Part shown: positions 32,675-40,916 of the stretch, piece by piece
Layout: every line of letters starts with the position of its first letter
Position numbering within the stretch: the stretch's first letter is position 1
Origin: an uncultured Bacteroidales bacterium
Lineage (GTDB): Bacteria; Bacteroidota; Bacteroidia; Bacteroidales; Muribaculaceae
Assembly (NCBI GenBank): GCA_902772455.1
Contig: CACYAW010000005.1
Location: 1 to 59,236 of the forward strand
DNA: 59,236 nt
Reading direction: 5' to 3'
Notes under the pieces: model-generated
What the model saw: the letters and a program-made list of their open reading frames with translations, nothing else
Told to the model about the DNA's origin: nothing
The model's database searches: none
Made by a program: the position numbers and the translations under genes

Positions 32675-35248
32675 TTATTTCTCCAGGTTATTGATGACCT
32701 TGGTGAGCTGTTCGCCCAAGCCGATGGTATAGCCCTGTGAGCAGAAGAGCACGCGGTTGAACGTGTCGGCAAGTATGAACATGGGCAACTGGGTCTCGCT
32801 TTGGAGTTTCATTTCCCGGGCAATCTGGAGACGGATGCTGCCGTCGCGGTCAATGCCGTAGATGACATTCTTGGGCAGGATGCCAAAGTTCTCCTGGCGG
32901 TACCTCTGAGCCTCGCTTTCATTCTCGAACAGCAGAACCATGGGACGGCCCCACTTGTCAAGGGCGGCGCTCTTCTGGGCAATGTCACGCATGGCATGGT
33001 TGGTGGGCTCCTGTCCCACGCCCAACACGCCTACGATAAAATAGCCGCGCCCCGTCTGTGACAGGATGCTCACCTCATCAGCGCCAACGGGGTTCATGTC
33101 GTGATCCAGCAGTCGGAACTTGGACTCTGAATTGAAATTGCCGATGACGGCCACGATGTCATCGCTCTGGCGCATCGTCAGGTTGACGGTCGTGGTTTCG
33201 CCGGGATTAACAGTGAAAATGCGGTTAGCGACGAGTACCTTGCCACTGGCGGCGCGGGTACCGCTGGTGAGCATATAGGTGCCGGCATCCAGTGTGGTGC
33301 CATTCTGGAACGTGTTGCTCCAGGATGAGCCGTCTTCAAGGCCTGAATCGCCCTCGTCATAGCTCAACAACTGGGTTGAACCGTCATCCAGAATGCGCGA
33401 AATGGTGAAATGATTGTAGTATTTGGGATCATCGAGGGTTGGGGTAGGGGTGTAGCGCAGTTTCAGGGTACCCGTCTGGGCATTCTGCTGTTCTACGGCC
33501 TCAAAATTCACGTCCTGCCAGTCACCACTGGTGCGGTATTGCACCTTGCCGGTAACGGGATCCATGCGGGACTCGATGTCGAGCGAGCGGGCCAGGTCCA
33601 CAAAGAAGATGTTGCGACCACGGCCGTCGGCCACACGAGAGCGCCACACGCCCATCGGCGTCTGGGCGATGTGCAGGGCATTCTCTTCAGGATGAATTGC
33701 GATGTTGTCACGCACCCAGGCCACGAGTCTTGTGGGATCAGCCTTGAATTGGGCAGCAGTTGCGGCATCAAAGGCGTCCTGCAACTCGCATTTGAAGGGC
33801 GAGGTGATCATCTCATATTCCACACGTTGTGCCAGCTGGCTGCTGCGGGCATTAAAGGCATCTTCAAGAATGGTCAAGGGCACATCACGCATATCCTTGT
33901 CGTTAAGCCCTTGGAGCACACCAAGCGCACGACTCATATTGTCGCTATGCTTGTTCAGGAAGTCCAGTATCGTTTGCCAATTGCCGCGGGCTTTCACTAA
34001 ATAATCGGCTCCTGCGGCACATAGGTTTTGCGCTTTGTCGCGATTCAGGAAAGAGGCTTCATAAGCCTTGCGGATAGAATCTTCTCGGGCAAAACGCACT
34101 TTGTTGGCAGCGGCCATCTCGGGAGTGACTTTGGGCATGACAGCTTTTTCCACAGGGGGAAAAATGTCAAATGTCTCATACGTCGGCGCGCTTTTCGGGC
34201 TATTGCTCTTGTTGAGCGTGATGTCCACATTCTTATCCTTGCCGAAGGTTACCTTGCTGTAGCCATACCATCCGTCCTTGCTGGCCCACACAAGCATATC
34301 CCCTTTGCCTGCCGTGAGCGATGTCTTGCCTTTGCCGTCGGTATATTTGGTGGCGGCAGGGTAAAACTCGCCGTAGTTGTAGATGCGGAATTCGACTTTG
34401 GCACCCTTGACGGGGCTGCCGGTCTTATCAAGCACCTGCACCTGAGCCGATGCCGTGGCGGCATAGTTGCCGATGAGGTTGATTTCGGTGAAATTGCGGG
34501 TACGCGACATCACTTCCTCAGGGCCCTTGTAGTCGCCGAATGCGCGTGTGTGCATCAGCAGTGCCCTCGAAGCAGGGGCATTGAACCAGCCAAGGTCAAG
34601 CACAGCCTCGGGCTCACAAGCGCCCATGAAATGCCATTTGCCATCGGCCCAGGCCTCGACCCATGCATGGTTGTCATCGGTGTGCGCCCAACGGGGAGTA
34701 TATACCTGGCGGGCAGGGATGCCGATGGAACGCAGGGCGGCAACAGTGAAGGTCGATTCCTCGCCACAGCGCCCGATAGCGGTTTTCATGCAGGCCAACG
34801 GAGACAAGGTTCGGGAATCGCTGGGCTGATAGGTCACGTGCTCATGACACCAGTGGTTCACTTCCAGGATGGCCTCTTCCATGCTCATGCCGGCCACACG
34901 CTCTTTCAATTCCTTGAAAAAGACGGGCCTGGACATATCTAGCGACTCGTTATTGACGCGCAAGGGTAACACAAAGTGCTTGAACATCAATTCAGGCACT
35001 TTCTTGCCCCAGGGCATCTGCTCGCGGGCCTCGAAGGTGGCACGCACGTTCTCCAGATAAAACTCGATAGGGTAGTCCGTCACGTCGGCCAGCGGCATAT
35101 AGGCATATAGGAACCGCAGCGCCTCCATCTCTTGCTCATTCACGTTCAGACCCTTCACGTCGGGAGTCCTCAACTCATCGACAGTCGCCGCTTGACTGAT
35201 TCCAGCCACAGCCAGCACCGTCATCAATATTGCTAATAATCTTTTCAT
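32675..35248 (-). CDS. Secreted transglutaminase-like protein with C-terminal thioredoxin-like domain
   Basis: An 857-residue exported protein. I place the start at the ATG at 35248, which gives a clean signal peptide (MKRLLAILMTVLAVAGISQA) and a ~40-base leader from a consensus promoter; a TTG further upstream is too close to that promoter. The transglutaminase core lies at about 105-220, with the catalytic Cys in G-R-C-G-E-E-S (near 160) and His/Asp in D-D-N-H-A-W-V-E-A-W-A-D-G. An Ig-like or carboxypeptidase-regulatory segment follows (about 250-330). The last ~120 residues resemble a thioredoxin fold (R-P-M-V-L-L-F-E, then P-M-F-I-L-A-D) without a CxxC motif. Protease or peptide N-glycanase-like activity is possible; the substrate is unknown. 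Confidence 0.85.
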   Translation of the reverse strand: MKRLLAILMTVLAVAGISQAATVDELRTPDVKGLNVNEQEMEALRFLYAYMPLADVTDYPIEFYLENVRATFEAREQMPWGKKVPELMFKHFVLPLRVNNESLDMSRPVFFKELKERVAGMSMEEAILEVNHWCHEHVTYQPSDSRTLSPLACMKTAIGRCGEESTFTVAALRSIGIPARQVYTPRWAHTDDNHAWVEAWADGKWHFMGACEPEAVLDLGWFNAPASRALLMHTRAFGDYKGPEEVMSRTRNFTEINLIGNYAATASAQVQVLDKTGSPVKGAKVEFRIYNYGEFYPAATKYTDGKGKTSLTAGKGDMLVWASKDGWYGYSKVTFGKDKNVDITLNKSNSPKSAPTYETFDIFPPVEKAVMPKVTPEMAAANKVRFAREDSIRKAYEASFLNRDKAQNLCAAGADYLVKARGNWQTILDFLNKHSDNMSRALGVLQGLNDKDMRDVPLTILEDAFNARSSQLAQRVEYEMITSPFKCELQDAFDAATAAQFKADPTRLVAWVRDNIAIHPEENALHIAQTPMGVWRSRVADGRGRNIFFVDLARSLDIESRMDPVTGKVQYRTSGDWQDVNFEAVEQQNAQTGTLKLRYTPTPTLDDPKYYNHFTISRILDDGSTQLLSYDEGDSGLEDGSSWSNTFQNGTTLDAGTYMLTSGTRAASGKVLVANRIFTVNPGETTTVNLTMRQSDDIVAVIGNFNSESKFRLLDHDMNPVGADEVSILSQTGRGYFIVGVLGVGQEPTNHAMRDIAQKSAALDKWGRPMVLLFENESEAQRYRQENFGILPKNVIYGIDRDGSIRLQIAREMKLQSETQLPMFILADTFNRVLFCSQGYTIGLGEQLTKVINNLEK

Positions 35249-35291
35249 CTTGATATGTTTACGCAACAAGCCATACATCTGCAATTAATTG

Positions 35292-35322
35292 CAAATGTAG
35301 CACATTCTAGCTGGTTCAGCAA
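35292..35322 (-). promoter_or_regulatory. Promoter of the transglutaminase-like gene
   Basis: On the minus strand TTG (35320-35322), 20 bases, then TACATTTG (35292-35299): a full consensus match. It supports the start codon at 35248. Confidence 0.7.
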
Positions 35323-35361
35323 ATAAATAGGCAAAAAACAGCGCAAGAGTGAATGGGAAAA

Positions 35362-35967
35362 CTACTTTAGGCTATACCAGCAATTCTGGAGTTCCTTCAA
35401 CACTTTCTTCCCTCGTCTTTTACTGACTTTAAAGTCTTTTTTGAGCCCGTCGGCAAGTTCTACCTCTACTTTCACGATGGGCCACATGAGCAGTTTCTGC
35501 ATATCAGTGTCTTCAATCAGATAATCCCTTCCGGTATAGTAGATTAGTATGTCCGGCATGGCATTAGAAGCCCACGGTATTTCATTATAAGGATTATAGA
35601 TGCGTCCCGAGTATTCAATCCCGTTAACTGCGTTCTCCACGCCAGATGTTCTCTCGACCTCTTTAATAACATCACCAAAACTCCTAAATTCAAGGACAGA
35701 GTCATTGGCGAACTTAACGACCAATTTACTGTTTCTGGGATAGGAGAGGTGCTTTTTTGATGATTTCAGGATGACGGTAAACAGATATTTTGGCTCCGAG
35801 TTTTTACGATGATCATCATATACGCCAAAGTTCATAAAAACCTTGTTTGACTTAAAGTCCACAGCTTCGCCGTAGGTATAATTACCGTATGCCTTAGCCT
35901 GTTGAATCGCAAGGAACAACACGCATGACAACAACAGGATATGTTTAAACCACTTCATCACCCACAT
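35362..35967 (-). CDS. Small secreted protein of unknown function
   Basis: A 201-residue product with an N-terminal signal sequence (hydrophobic ILLLSCVLFLAIQQ, cleavage likely after AKA). LLSC could be read as a lipobox. The mature part is beta-rich and basic at the end (KVSKRRGKKVLKELQ). No family is recognised. A second ATG three codons in (35958) is an equally good start. A TATATTTG -7 box lies 17 bases upstream. It is upstream of the transglutaminase-like gene on the same strand but that gene has its own promoter between them. Confidence 0.65.
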   Translation of the reverse strand: MWVMKWFKHILLLSCVLFLAIQQAKAYGNYTYGEAVDFKSNKVFMNFGVYDDHRKNSEPKYLFTVILKSSKKHLSYPRNSKLVVKFANDSVLEFRSFGDVIKEVERTSGVENAVNGIEYSGRIYNPYNEIPWASNAMPDILIYYTGRDYLIEDTDMQKLLMWPIVKVEVELADGLKKDFKVSKRRGKKVLKELQNCWYSLK

Positions 35968-35983
35968 TTTTATTTAGATAATA

Positions 35984-35991
35984 CAAATATA
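35984..35991 (-). promoter_or_regulatory. Probable -7 box of the gene at 35362-35967
   Basis: TATATTTG on the minus strand; no TTG at the usual distance. Confidence 0.45.
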
Positions 35992-36030
35992 GCACAAATA
36001 TTCTGATTGCATAGTAGATGACCCGAAAAA

Positions 36031-36058
36031 CTAGGGACTAGGGACTGGGGACTAGAAA
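36031..36058 (+). repeat. Heptamer tandem repeat upstream of lepA
   Basis: Four successive 7-base units: CTAGGGA, CTAGGGA, CTGGGGA, CTAGAAA. The array occupies the place where the -33 box of lepA would be expected and resembles the heptamer spacers at 12819-12853 and 13645-13673. Confidence 0.8.
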
Positions 36059-36066
36059 GTTTTTTG

Positions 36067-36074
36067 TAACTTTG
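36067..36074 (+). promoter_or_regulatory. -7 box of lepA
   Basis: TAACTTTG, 26 bases before the ATG. The -33 region is occupied by the heptamer array and has no TTG. Confidence 0.55.
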
Positions 36075-36099
36075 CACCCAAAATAAAGGAATTCCATAT

Positions 36100-37887
36100 A
36101 TGAAGACAATACGTAACTTCTGCATTGTGGCGCATATCGACCACGGCAAGAGTACATTGGCCGACCGTCTGCTGGAAGTCACCAACACGGTGGCCGGTAA
36201 GGACATGCAGGCACAGGTGCTGGACGACATGGACCTGGAACGTGAGCGCGGCATCACCATCAAGAGCCACGCCATCCAGATGGACTACGTGAAAGATGGC
36301 CAGAAATATACCCTGAACCTGATTGACACTCCGGGACACGTGGACTTCTCCTACGAGGTGTCACGTTCGATTGCGGCATGTGAGGGCGCTTTGCTGGTGG
36401 TGGACGCCACCCAGGGCGTGCAGGCTCAGACCATCTCGAACCTGTACATGGCCATCGACAACGGTTTGGAAATCATCCCCGTCATCAACAAGATTGACAT
36501 GGATAGTGCCCATCCCGACGAGGTGGAGGACGAGATCGTTGAACTGCTGGGCTGCGACCCGAGCGACATCATCCGCTGCAGTGCCCGCACGGGCGAAGGT
36601 GTGCCTGCCATCCTTGATGCCATTGTGGACCGTATCCCCGCTCCCGTGGGCGACCCCGAGGCACCGCTGCAGGCATTGATCTTTGACTCGGTGTTCAACT
36701 CGTTCCGTGGCATCATCGTCTATTTCAAGATATTGAATGGCTCGATTGCCAAGGGCGACTTCGTGAAGTTTGTCAATACCGGCAAGGAGTATAATATCGA
36801 TGAGCTGGGCGTACTCAAGCTGCGCCAGCAGCCGTGCGACCGCCTCTCGACGGGCAATGTGGGTTACATCATCTCGGGCATCAAGAATTCTGTCGAGGTG
36901 AGGGTGGGCGACACCATTACCCACGTGCAGCGTCCGTGCGAAAAGGCCATCGAGGGTTTCCAGGAAGTGAAGCCGATGGTGTTTGCCGGTGTCTATCCAA
37001 TCGATCCCGAGGACTTTGAGAACCTGCGCGCCTCGCTGGAGAAGCTGCAGCTGAATGACGCCGCCTTGACGTTCACCCCCGAGTCGTCGGTGGCCTTGGG
37101 CTTCGGCTTCCGCTGCGGTTTCCTGGGACTGTTGCACATGGAAATCGTGCAGGAGCGCCTGAGCCGCGAGTTCAACATGGAAGTCATCACCACGGTACCT
37201 AACGTGTCTTATAAGGTGTATGACAAGAAAGGTGGCATGACCGAGGTGCATAACCCCGCCGGCCTGCCAGATATCGCTGTCATCGAGCATATCGAGGAGC
37301 CCTACATCCGCGCCTCGATCATCACCCAGAGCGAGTTCATGGGGCCCATCATCACGCTGTGCCTGTCCAAGCGCGGTGAACTGGTGAAGCAGGAGTACAT
37401 CTCGGGCAACCGCCTGGAGCTGACCTTCGACATCCCGCTGGGTGAGATCGTTATCGACTTCTATGATAAACTGAAGAGCATCAGCAAGGGCTATGCTTCG
37501 TTTGACTACTTCATCAACGGTTACCGCGAGTCCAAGCTCATCAAGCTGGATATCCTGCTCAACGGCCAGCCCGTGGACGCCTTGAGCACCTTGACCCACG
37601 TGGACAACGCCGTGACGCTGGGCCGCCGCATGTGCGAGAAACTCAAGGAACTGATTCCGCGCCAGCAGTATGACATAGCCATCCAGGCCGCCATCGGAGC
37701 CAAGATTGTGGCCCGCGAGACGGTGAAGCAGGTGCGCAAAGACGTGACCGCCAAGTGCTACGGTGGTGACGTGAGCCGCAAGCGCAAACTGCTCGAGAAG
37801 CAGAAGGCGGGCAAGAAGCGCATGAAGCAGATCGGCACCGTGCAAGTTCCGCAAAAGGCCTTCCTTGCCGTCCTCAAACTCGACTAA
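36100..37887 (+). CDS. lepA: Elongation factor 4 (LepA), back-translocating GTPase
   Basis: A 595-residue ribosome-binding GTPase. G-domain motifs: [10 protein letters not shown] (11-20, P-loop), D-T-P-G-H-V-D-F (G3), N-K-I-D-M (G4). Domains II, III and V follow, and the LepA-specific C-terminal domain ends with the usual basic segment ([20 protein letters not shown], about 560-580). The length is typical. It acts on stalled or pre-translocated ribosomes and in initiation or 30S assembly. The helicase-TPR gene begins 48 bases downstream. Confidence 0.98.
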   Translation: MKTIRNFCIVAHIDHGKSTLADRLLEVTNTVAGKDMQAQVLDDMDLERERGITIKSHAIQMDYVKDGQKYTLNLIDTPGHVDFSYEVSRSIAACEGALLVVDATQGVQAQTISNLYMAIDNGLEIIPVINKIDMDSAHPDEVEDEIVELLGCDPSDIIRCSARTGEGVPAILDAIVDRIPAPVGDPEAPLQALIFDSVFNSFRGIIVYFKILNGSIAKGDFVKFVNTGKEYNIDELGVLKLRQQPCDRLSTGNVGYIISGIKNSVEVRVGDTITHVQRPCEKAIEGFQEVKPMVFAGVYPIDPEDFENLRASLEKLQLNDAALTFTPESSVALGFGFRCGFLGLLHMEIVQERLSREFNMEVITTVPNVSYKVYDKKGGMTEVHNPAGLPDIAVIEHIEEPYIRASIITQSEFMGPIITLCLSKRGELVKQEYISGNRLELTFDIPLGEIVIDFYDKLKSISKGYASFDYFINGYRESKLIKLDILLNGQPVDALSTLTHVDNAVTLGRRMCEKLKELIPRQQYDIAIQAAIGAKIVARETVKQVRKDVTAKCYGGDVSRKRKLLEKQKAGKKRMKQIGTVQVPQKAFLAVLKLD

Positions 37888-37935
37888 GTGTCAGGTATGG
37901 CAAGTTGTCAACTTGCCCAATGATGAGTGTGACGC

Positions 37936-40020
37936 GTGGCCGACGAACTGCAGCATATTGACCTTGACAATCCGGAGTTCCAAGATGCTTGGGACGTGCT
38001 GCAGCATACCCACCGCTCGGTGTTCCTCACTGGCAAGGCGGGAACCGGAAAAAGCACCTTTTTAAAGTACATCCGAGACAGTATCAACAAGAAAACTGTG
38101 GTGCTGGCCCCCACTGGCATCGCTGCCGTGAATGTGGGCGGACAGACGATGCACTCGTTCTTCAAGATCCCCTTCAAGCCCATGGTGCCCGATGACCCGG
38201 ACTACGCCAATCCTGCCAGGATGCGCAAGATGCTGCGGTACACCAAGGAGAAGGTAAAGCTCATCCAGCAATTGGAACTGATCATCATTGACGAGATTTC
38301 GATGGTCAGAGCCGACATTATCGACTTTGTGGACAGGGTGCTCAGGGTATATTCCGGCAACATGCGTGAACCCTTCGGCGGCAAGCATCTGCTGCTGGTG
38401 GGTGACATCTTCCAGCTGGAGCCGGTGGTAACGCATGACACACGCGACATCCTCAGGCGGTATTACCGGAATTTCTTTTTCTTCAACGCAAGGGCGTTTG
38501 CCCAAATTAACCTGGTGGCTATCGAGCTGCGCAAAATCTACCGCCAGAGTGATAATGACTTTATCGCCCTGCTGGACCGTGTGCGCATTAACCGTGCTAC
38601 CAATGCTGACATGGTGCGCCTGAACCAGCGATGCACCCCGAATTACCAGGAGTTGAACGATGATTTTGCCATCACCTTGGCGACACGCCGTGATACCGTT
38701 GACAGCATCAACGATGAACACATGAAGGCTCTCAAGACACCCGAGCGGGTCTATGAAGGTGCCATCGAAGGGGACTTTCCCGAGAACAGTCTCCCGACAG
38801 CCTATCACCTGGAGCTTAAGGAAGGGGCCCAGGTCATCTTTATCCGCAACGACAAAGACGGGCGCTGGTGTAACGGCACCATCGCCATTGTGACCAGATT
38901 GAGTGAATCTAGGGTATATGTGGCGCTAGAGAGTGGTGAAGAGATGGCTGTCGAACCCGAGGTTTGGGAAAACATGCAGTACACCTATAATGAAAAAGAG
39001 AAAAAGGTAGAGGAGAAAGTCCTGGGTTCCTTCTCGCAAATCCCACTCAAACCCGCATGGGCACTGACCGTTCACAGGAGCCAAGGACTCACATTCAATA
39101 AAGTGGTGATTGACTTTGCCGGCGGAGCATTTACAGGCGGGCAAACTTATGTAGCGCTGTCACGTTGCACATCCCTAGAAGGCATCACGCTGCTTAAACC
39201 ACTGAGTGAGAGAGATATCATTGTCAATATGGCAGTGGTGGAATTTAGCCGCCAGTTCAACAATCGCCAAATCATCAACGAGGCGATGGAACAGGAACGG
39301 GCCAACCAACTTTATCGTCGCGCAGTGCATGCATTTGACAATCAGGAGTTTGAGGATTGCGTCAACTACTTCGCCGAAGCGATGAAGATTAACGACCAAC
39401 TGCAAAATGATGCAGTCAAGCGGTTGATTTCCAGAAAATTAAACTCCTTCAAGAAACAGATTCGCACCATTGACCGCTTGAAGCAAGTGATTGAAAGCCA
39501 AAAGAAAACACTTCAAGGGCTTGCTATGGAGTATGCATCGATGGGAGACCAGGCTCTGGATATGGACGAGAGTGGGGTAGTGGGCGAGGGCAGTGTGCGC
39601 TATGGCAAACGCTTGGACGACATTGCAATACGTTCTGCACTGGCCAATTACAACAAGGCACTTAGAATCATGCCCGATTGTATCCAGGCCATGATAGGCA
39701 AAGCAATCCTGCTGATGAAGCTTGACCAACTCGAAGGAGCCGAAGAAGAACTGAATAAGGCCCTGGAAATCGACAAGAATAATTATCGTGCACACATGAC
39801 GATGGCTGAGCTGATGGAACTGTTGAAGGATGTCCCTGAAGCCATCAAGGCGTACAAGAGAGCAGCTAAAGCTGGCAAGAAACGACCTGAGCCCCATGAG
39901 CATCTCCAAAGTATTTATGAAAAGATCGGTTTTGATGACTTAGCTGAGGAAGAACAGGAGATAGCTGAACGATTGAGAAAAGCGATTTACAAATCAAAAT
40001 CCTCCAAAAGAAAGAAATAA
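37936..40020 (+). CDS. PIF1/RecD-like AAA helicase fused to C-terminal TPR repeats
   Basis: A 694-residue protein. The helicase part (about 1-410) has Walker A G-K-A-G-T-G-K-S-T (33-41), Walker B I-I-I-D-E-I-S-M (about 116-123), the G-D-I-F-Q-L-E-P motif, and the C-terminal V-H-R-S-Q-G-L-T-F and Y-V-A-L-S-R-C motifs of superfamily 1B 5'-3' helicases. From about 440 on there are TPR-type helix pairs. The reading starts with GTG: an in-frame stop lies six bases upstream, and no better start preserves the P-loop region. Such helicase-TPR fusions occur in Bacteroidetes; the target is unknown. It probably shares a transcript with lepA. Confidence 0.88.
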   Translation: MADELQHIDLDNPEFQDAWDVLQHTHRSVFLTGKAGTGKSTFLKYIRDSINKKTVVLAPTGIAAVNVGGQTMHSFFKIPFKPMVPDDPDYANPARMRKMLRYTKEKVKLIQQLELIIIDEISMVRADIIDFVDRVLRVYSGNMREPFGGKHLLLVGDIFQLEPVVTHDTRDILRRYYRNFFFFNARAFAQINLVAIELRKIYRQSDNDFIALLDRVRINRATNADMVRLNQRCTPNYQELNDDFAITLATRRDTVDSINDEHMKALKTPERVYEGAIEGDFPENSLPTAYHLELKEGAQVIFIRNDKDGRWCNGTIAIVTRLSESRVYVALESGEEMAVEPEVWENMQYTYNEKEKKVEEKVLGSFSQIPLKPAWALTVHRSQGLTFNKVVIDFAGGAFTGGQTYVALSRCTSLEGITLLKPLSERDIIVNMAVVEFSRQFNNRQIINEAMEQERANQLYRRAVHAFDNQEFEDCVNYFAEAMKINDQLQNDAVKRLISRKLNSFKKQIRTIDRLKQVIESQKKTLQGLAMEYASMGDQALDMDESGVVGEGSVRYGKRLDDIAIRSALANYNKALRIMPDCIQAMIGKAILLMKLDQLEGAEEELNKALEIDKNNYRAHMTMAELMELLKDVPEAIKAYKRAAKAGKKRPEPHEHLQSIYEKIGFDDLAEEEQEIAERLRKAIYKSKSSKRKK

Positions 40021-40916
40021 GTACCCGTCTTTACTTGCGTATTATCATTTTTTCCCTCTTCCTTTGCGAGGGGAGTATTCAATGAACCATTCAACTATCT
40101 ATTTTACATAATACAAATATTTATTTTTTTAGAGAGGATTATATTCTAATAATGAGTTACTCTATTTCTATTATTGACCGTGTGATTACTGCAATCGTGG
40201 CAAGATCTGGTTCCTGCTTCTCGTTTACTATTGCGATTTACAGATACTTCTTAGTGACTCTTGATTTAAAGCCGTCAATCTTAAACCTTCACCTACTTAC
40301 TGACATTCAGGCTCAAATTATGTCGGCTACATGCCTTATAGCAACTAGACAGCTATTATTATTATTTAGTCCTAATCAGGTTGATTAAAACTGGATTTTC
40401 CCTGCCACGTATCAAATCAAGATCAAATATTGAATTCTCAGAGAGTTTAGAAACGGCTAAATCATGATGAATCCATGTCATGAATGCACTATAAGATGGA
40501 TGCACCCAATTAGAATCGCAAGAATTACTTTGCTAGAGTAATTACTAAAATCAAAAAACATGGTTTCATAATTCAATTAATAAGCAAATCACTGATTATT
40601 AGTCTTTTTAATCATACTATTTAAAATAAAAATTTATATATTTTTTCATCGTATTTCTCAAATTGAAAGCATTATTTGAGAATTATCAACTTTAGCTCTT
40701 CAAAAATTCAATATTTTACATTAGATTCATTCTCTAATTATCACAAATTCAATATTTTAATATATATTATTTAAATTAAATTTTTAAGATATGGAAAATG
40801 ACTCATTTCTCTGCTTGATTCAAGACACTTTTGCTTATTTTTTGTCACATTTCTTCTTATAATCGTAAAAGTTAGCTATCTTTGTTGCTCTAAAATCATC
40901 AAAATTGAATCATATA
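40021..40916. other. 896-base A/T-rich intergenic region
   Basis: Markedly A/T-rich. It holds a 78-codon open frame (40152-40388) without coding character, a 9-bp perfect hairpin (40655-40663 with 40674-40682), a small 7-bp hairpin near 40525, a repeated AATTCAATATTTTA (about 40706 and 40744), and a TATCTTTG -7 box at 40877. No gene, RNA or mobile element is recognised. Confidence 0.55.
40877..40884 (+). promoter_or_regulatory. -7 box of the ABC exporter operon
   Basis: TATCTTTG, 32 bases before the ATG at 40917. The -33 position carries TTC instead of TTG. Confidence 0.5.

Noticed and set aside
36361-37854. 497-codon open frame antisense to lepA (and similar long antisense frames elsewhere)
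   Set aside because: It mirrors the codon pattern of a well-defined gene; such shadows are expected in G/C-richer genes and show no domain.
40152-40388. 78-codon open frame in the A/T-rich gap
   Set aside because: No domain, no signal, no promoter or ribosome site tied to it, and composition looks non-coding.
40905-40916. TTG start of the first ABC gene (and TTG starts for genes at 35284, 51285 and 56745)
   Set aside because: An ATG a few codons further gives a normal N-terminus or signal peptide, and in one case the TTG lies too close to the promoter.
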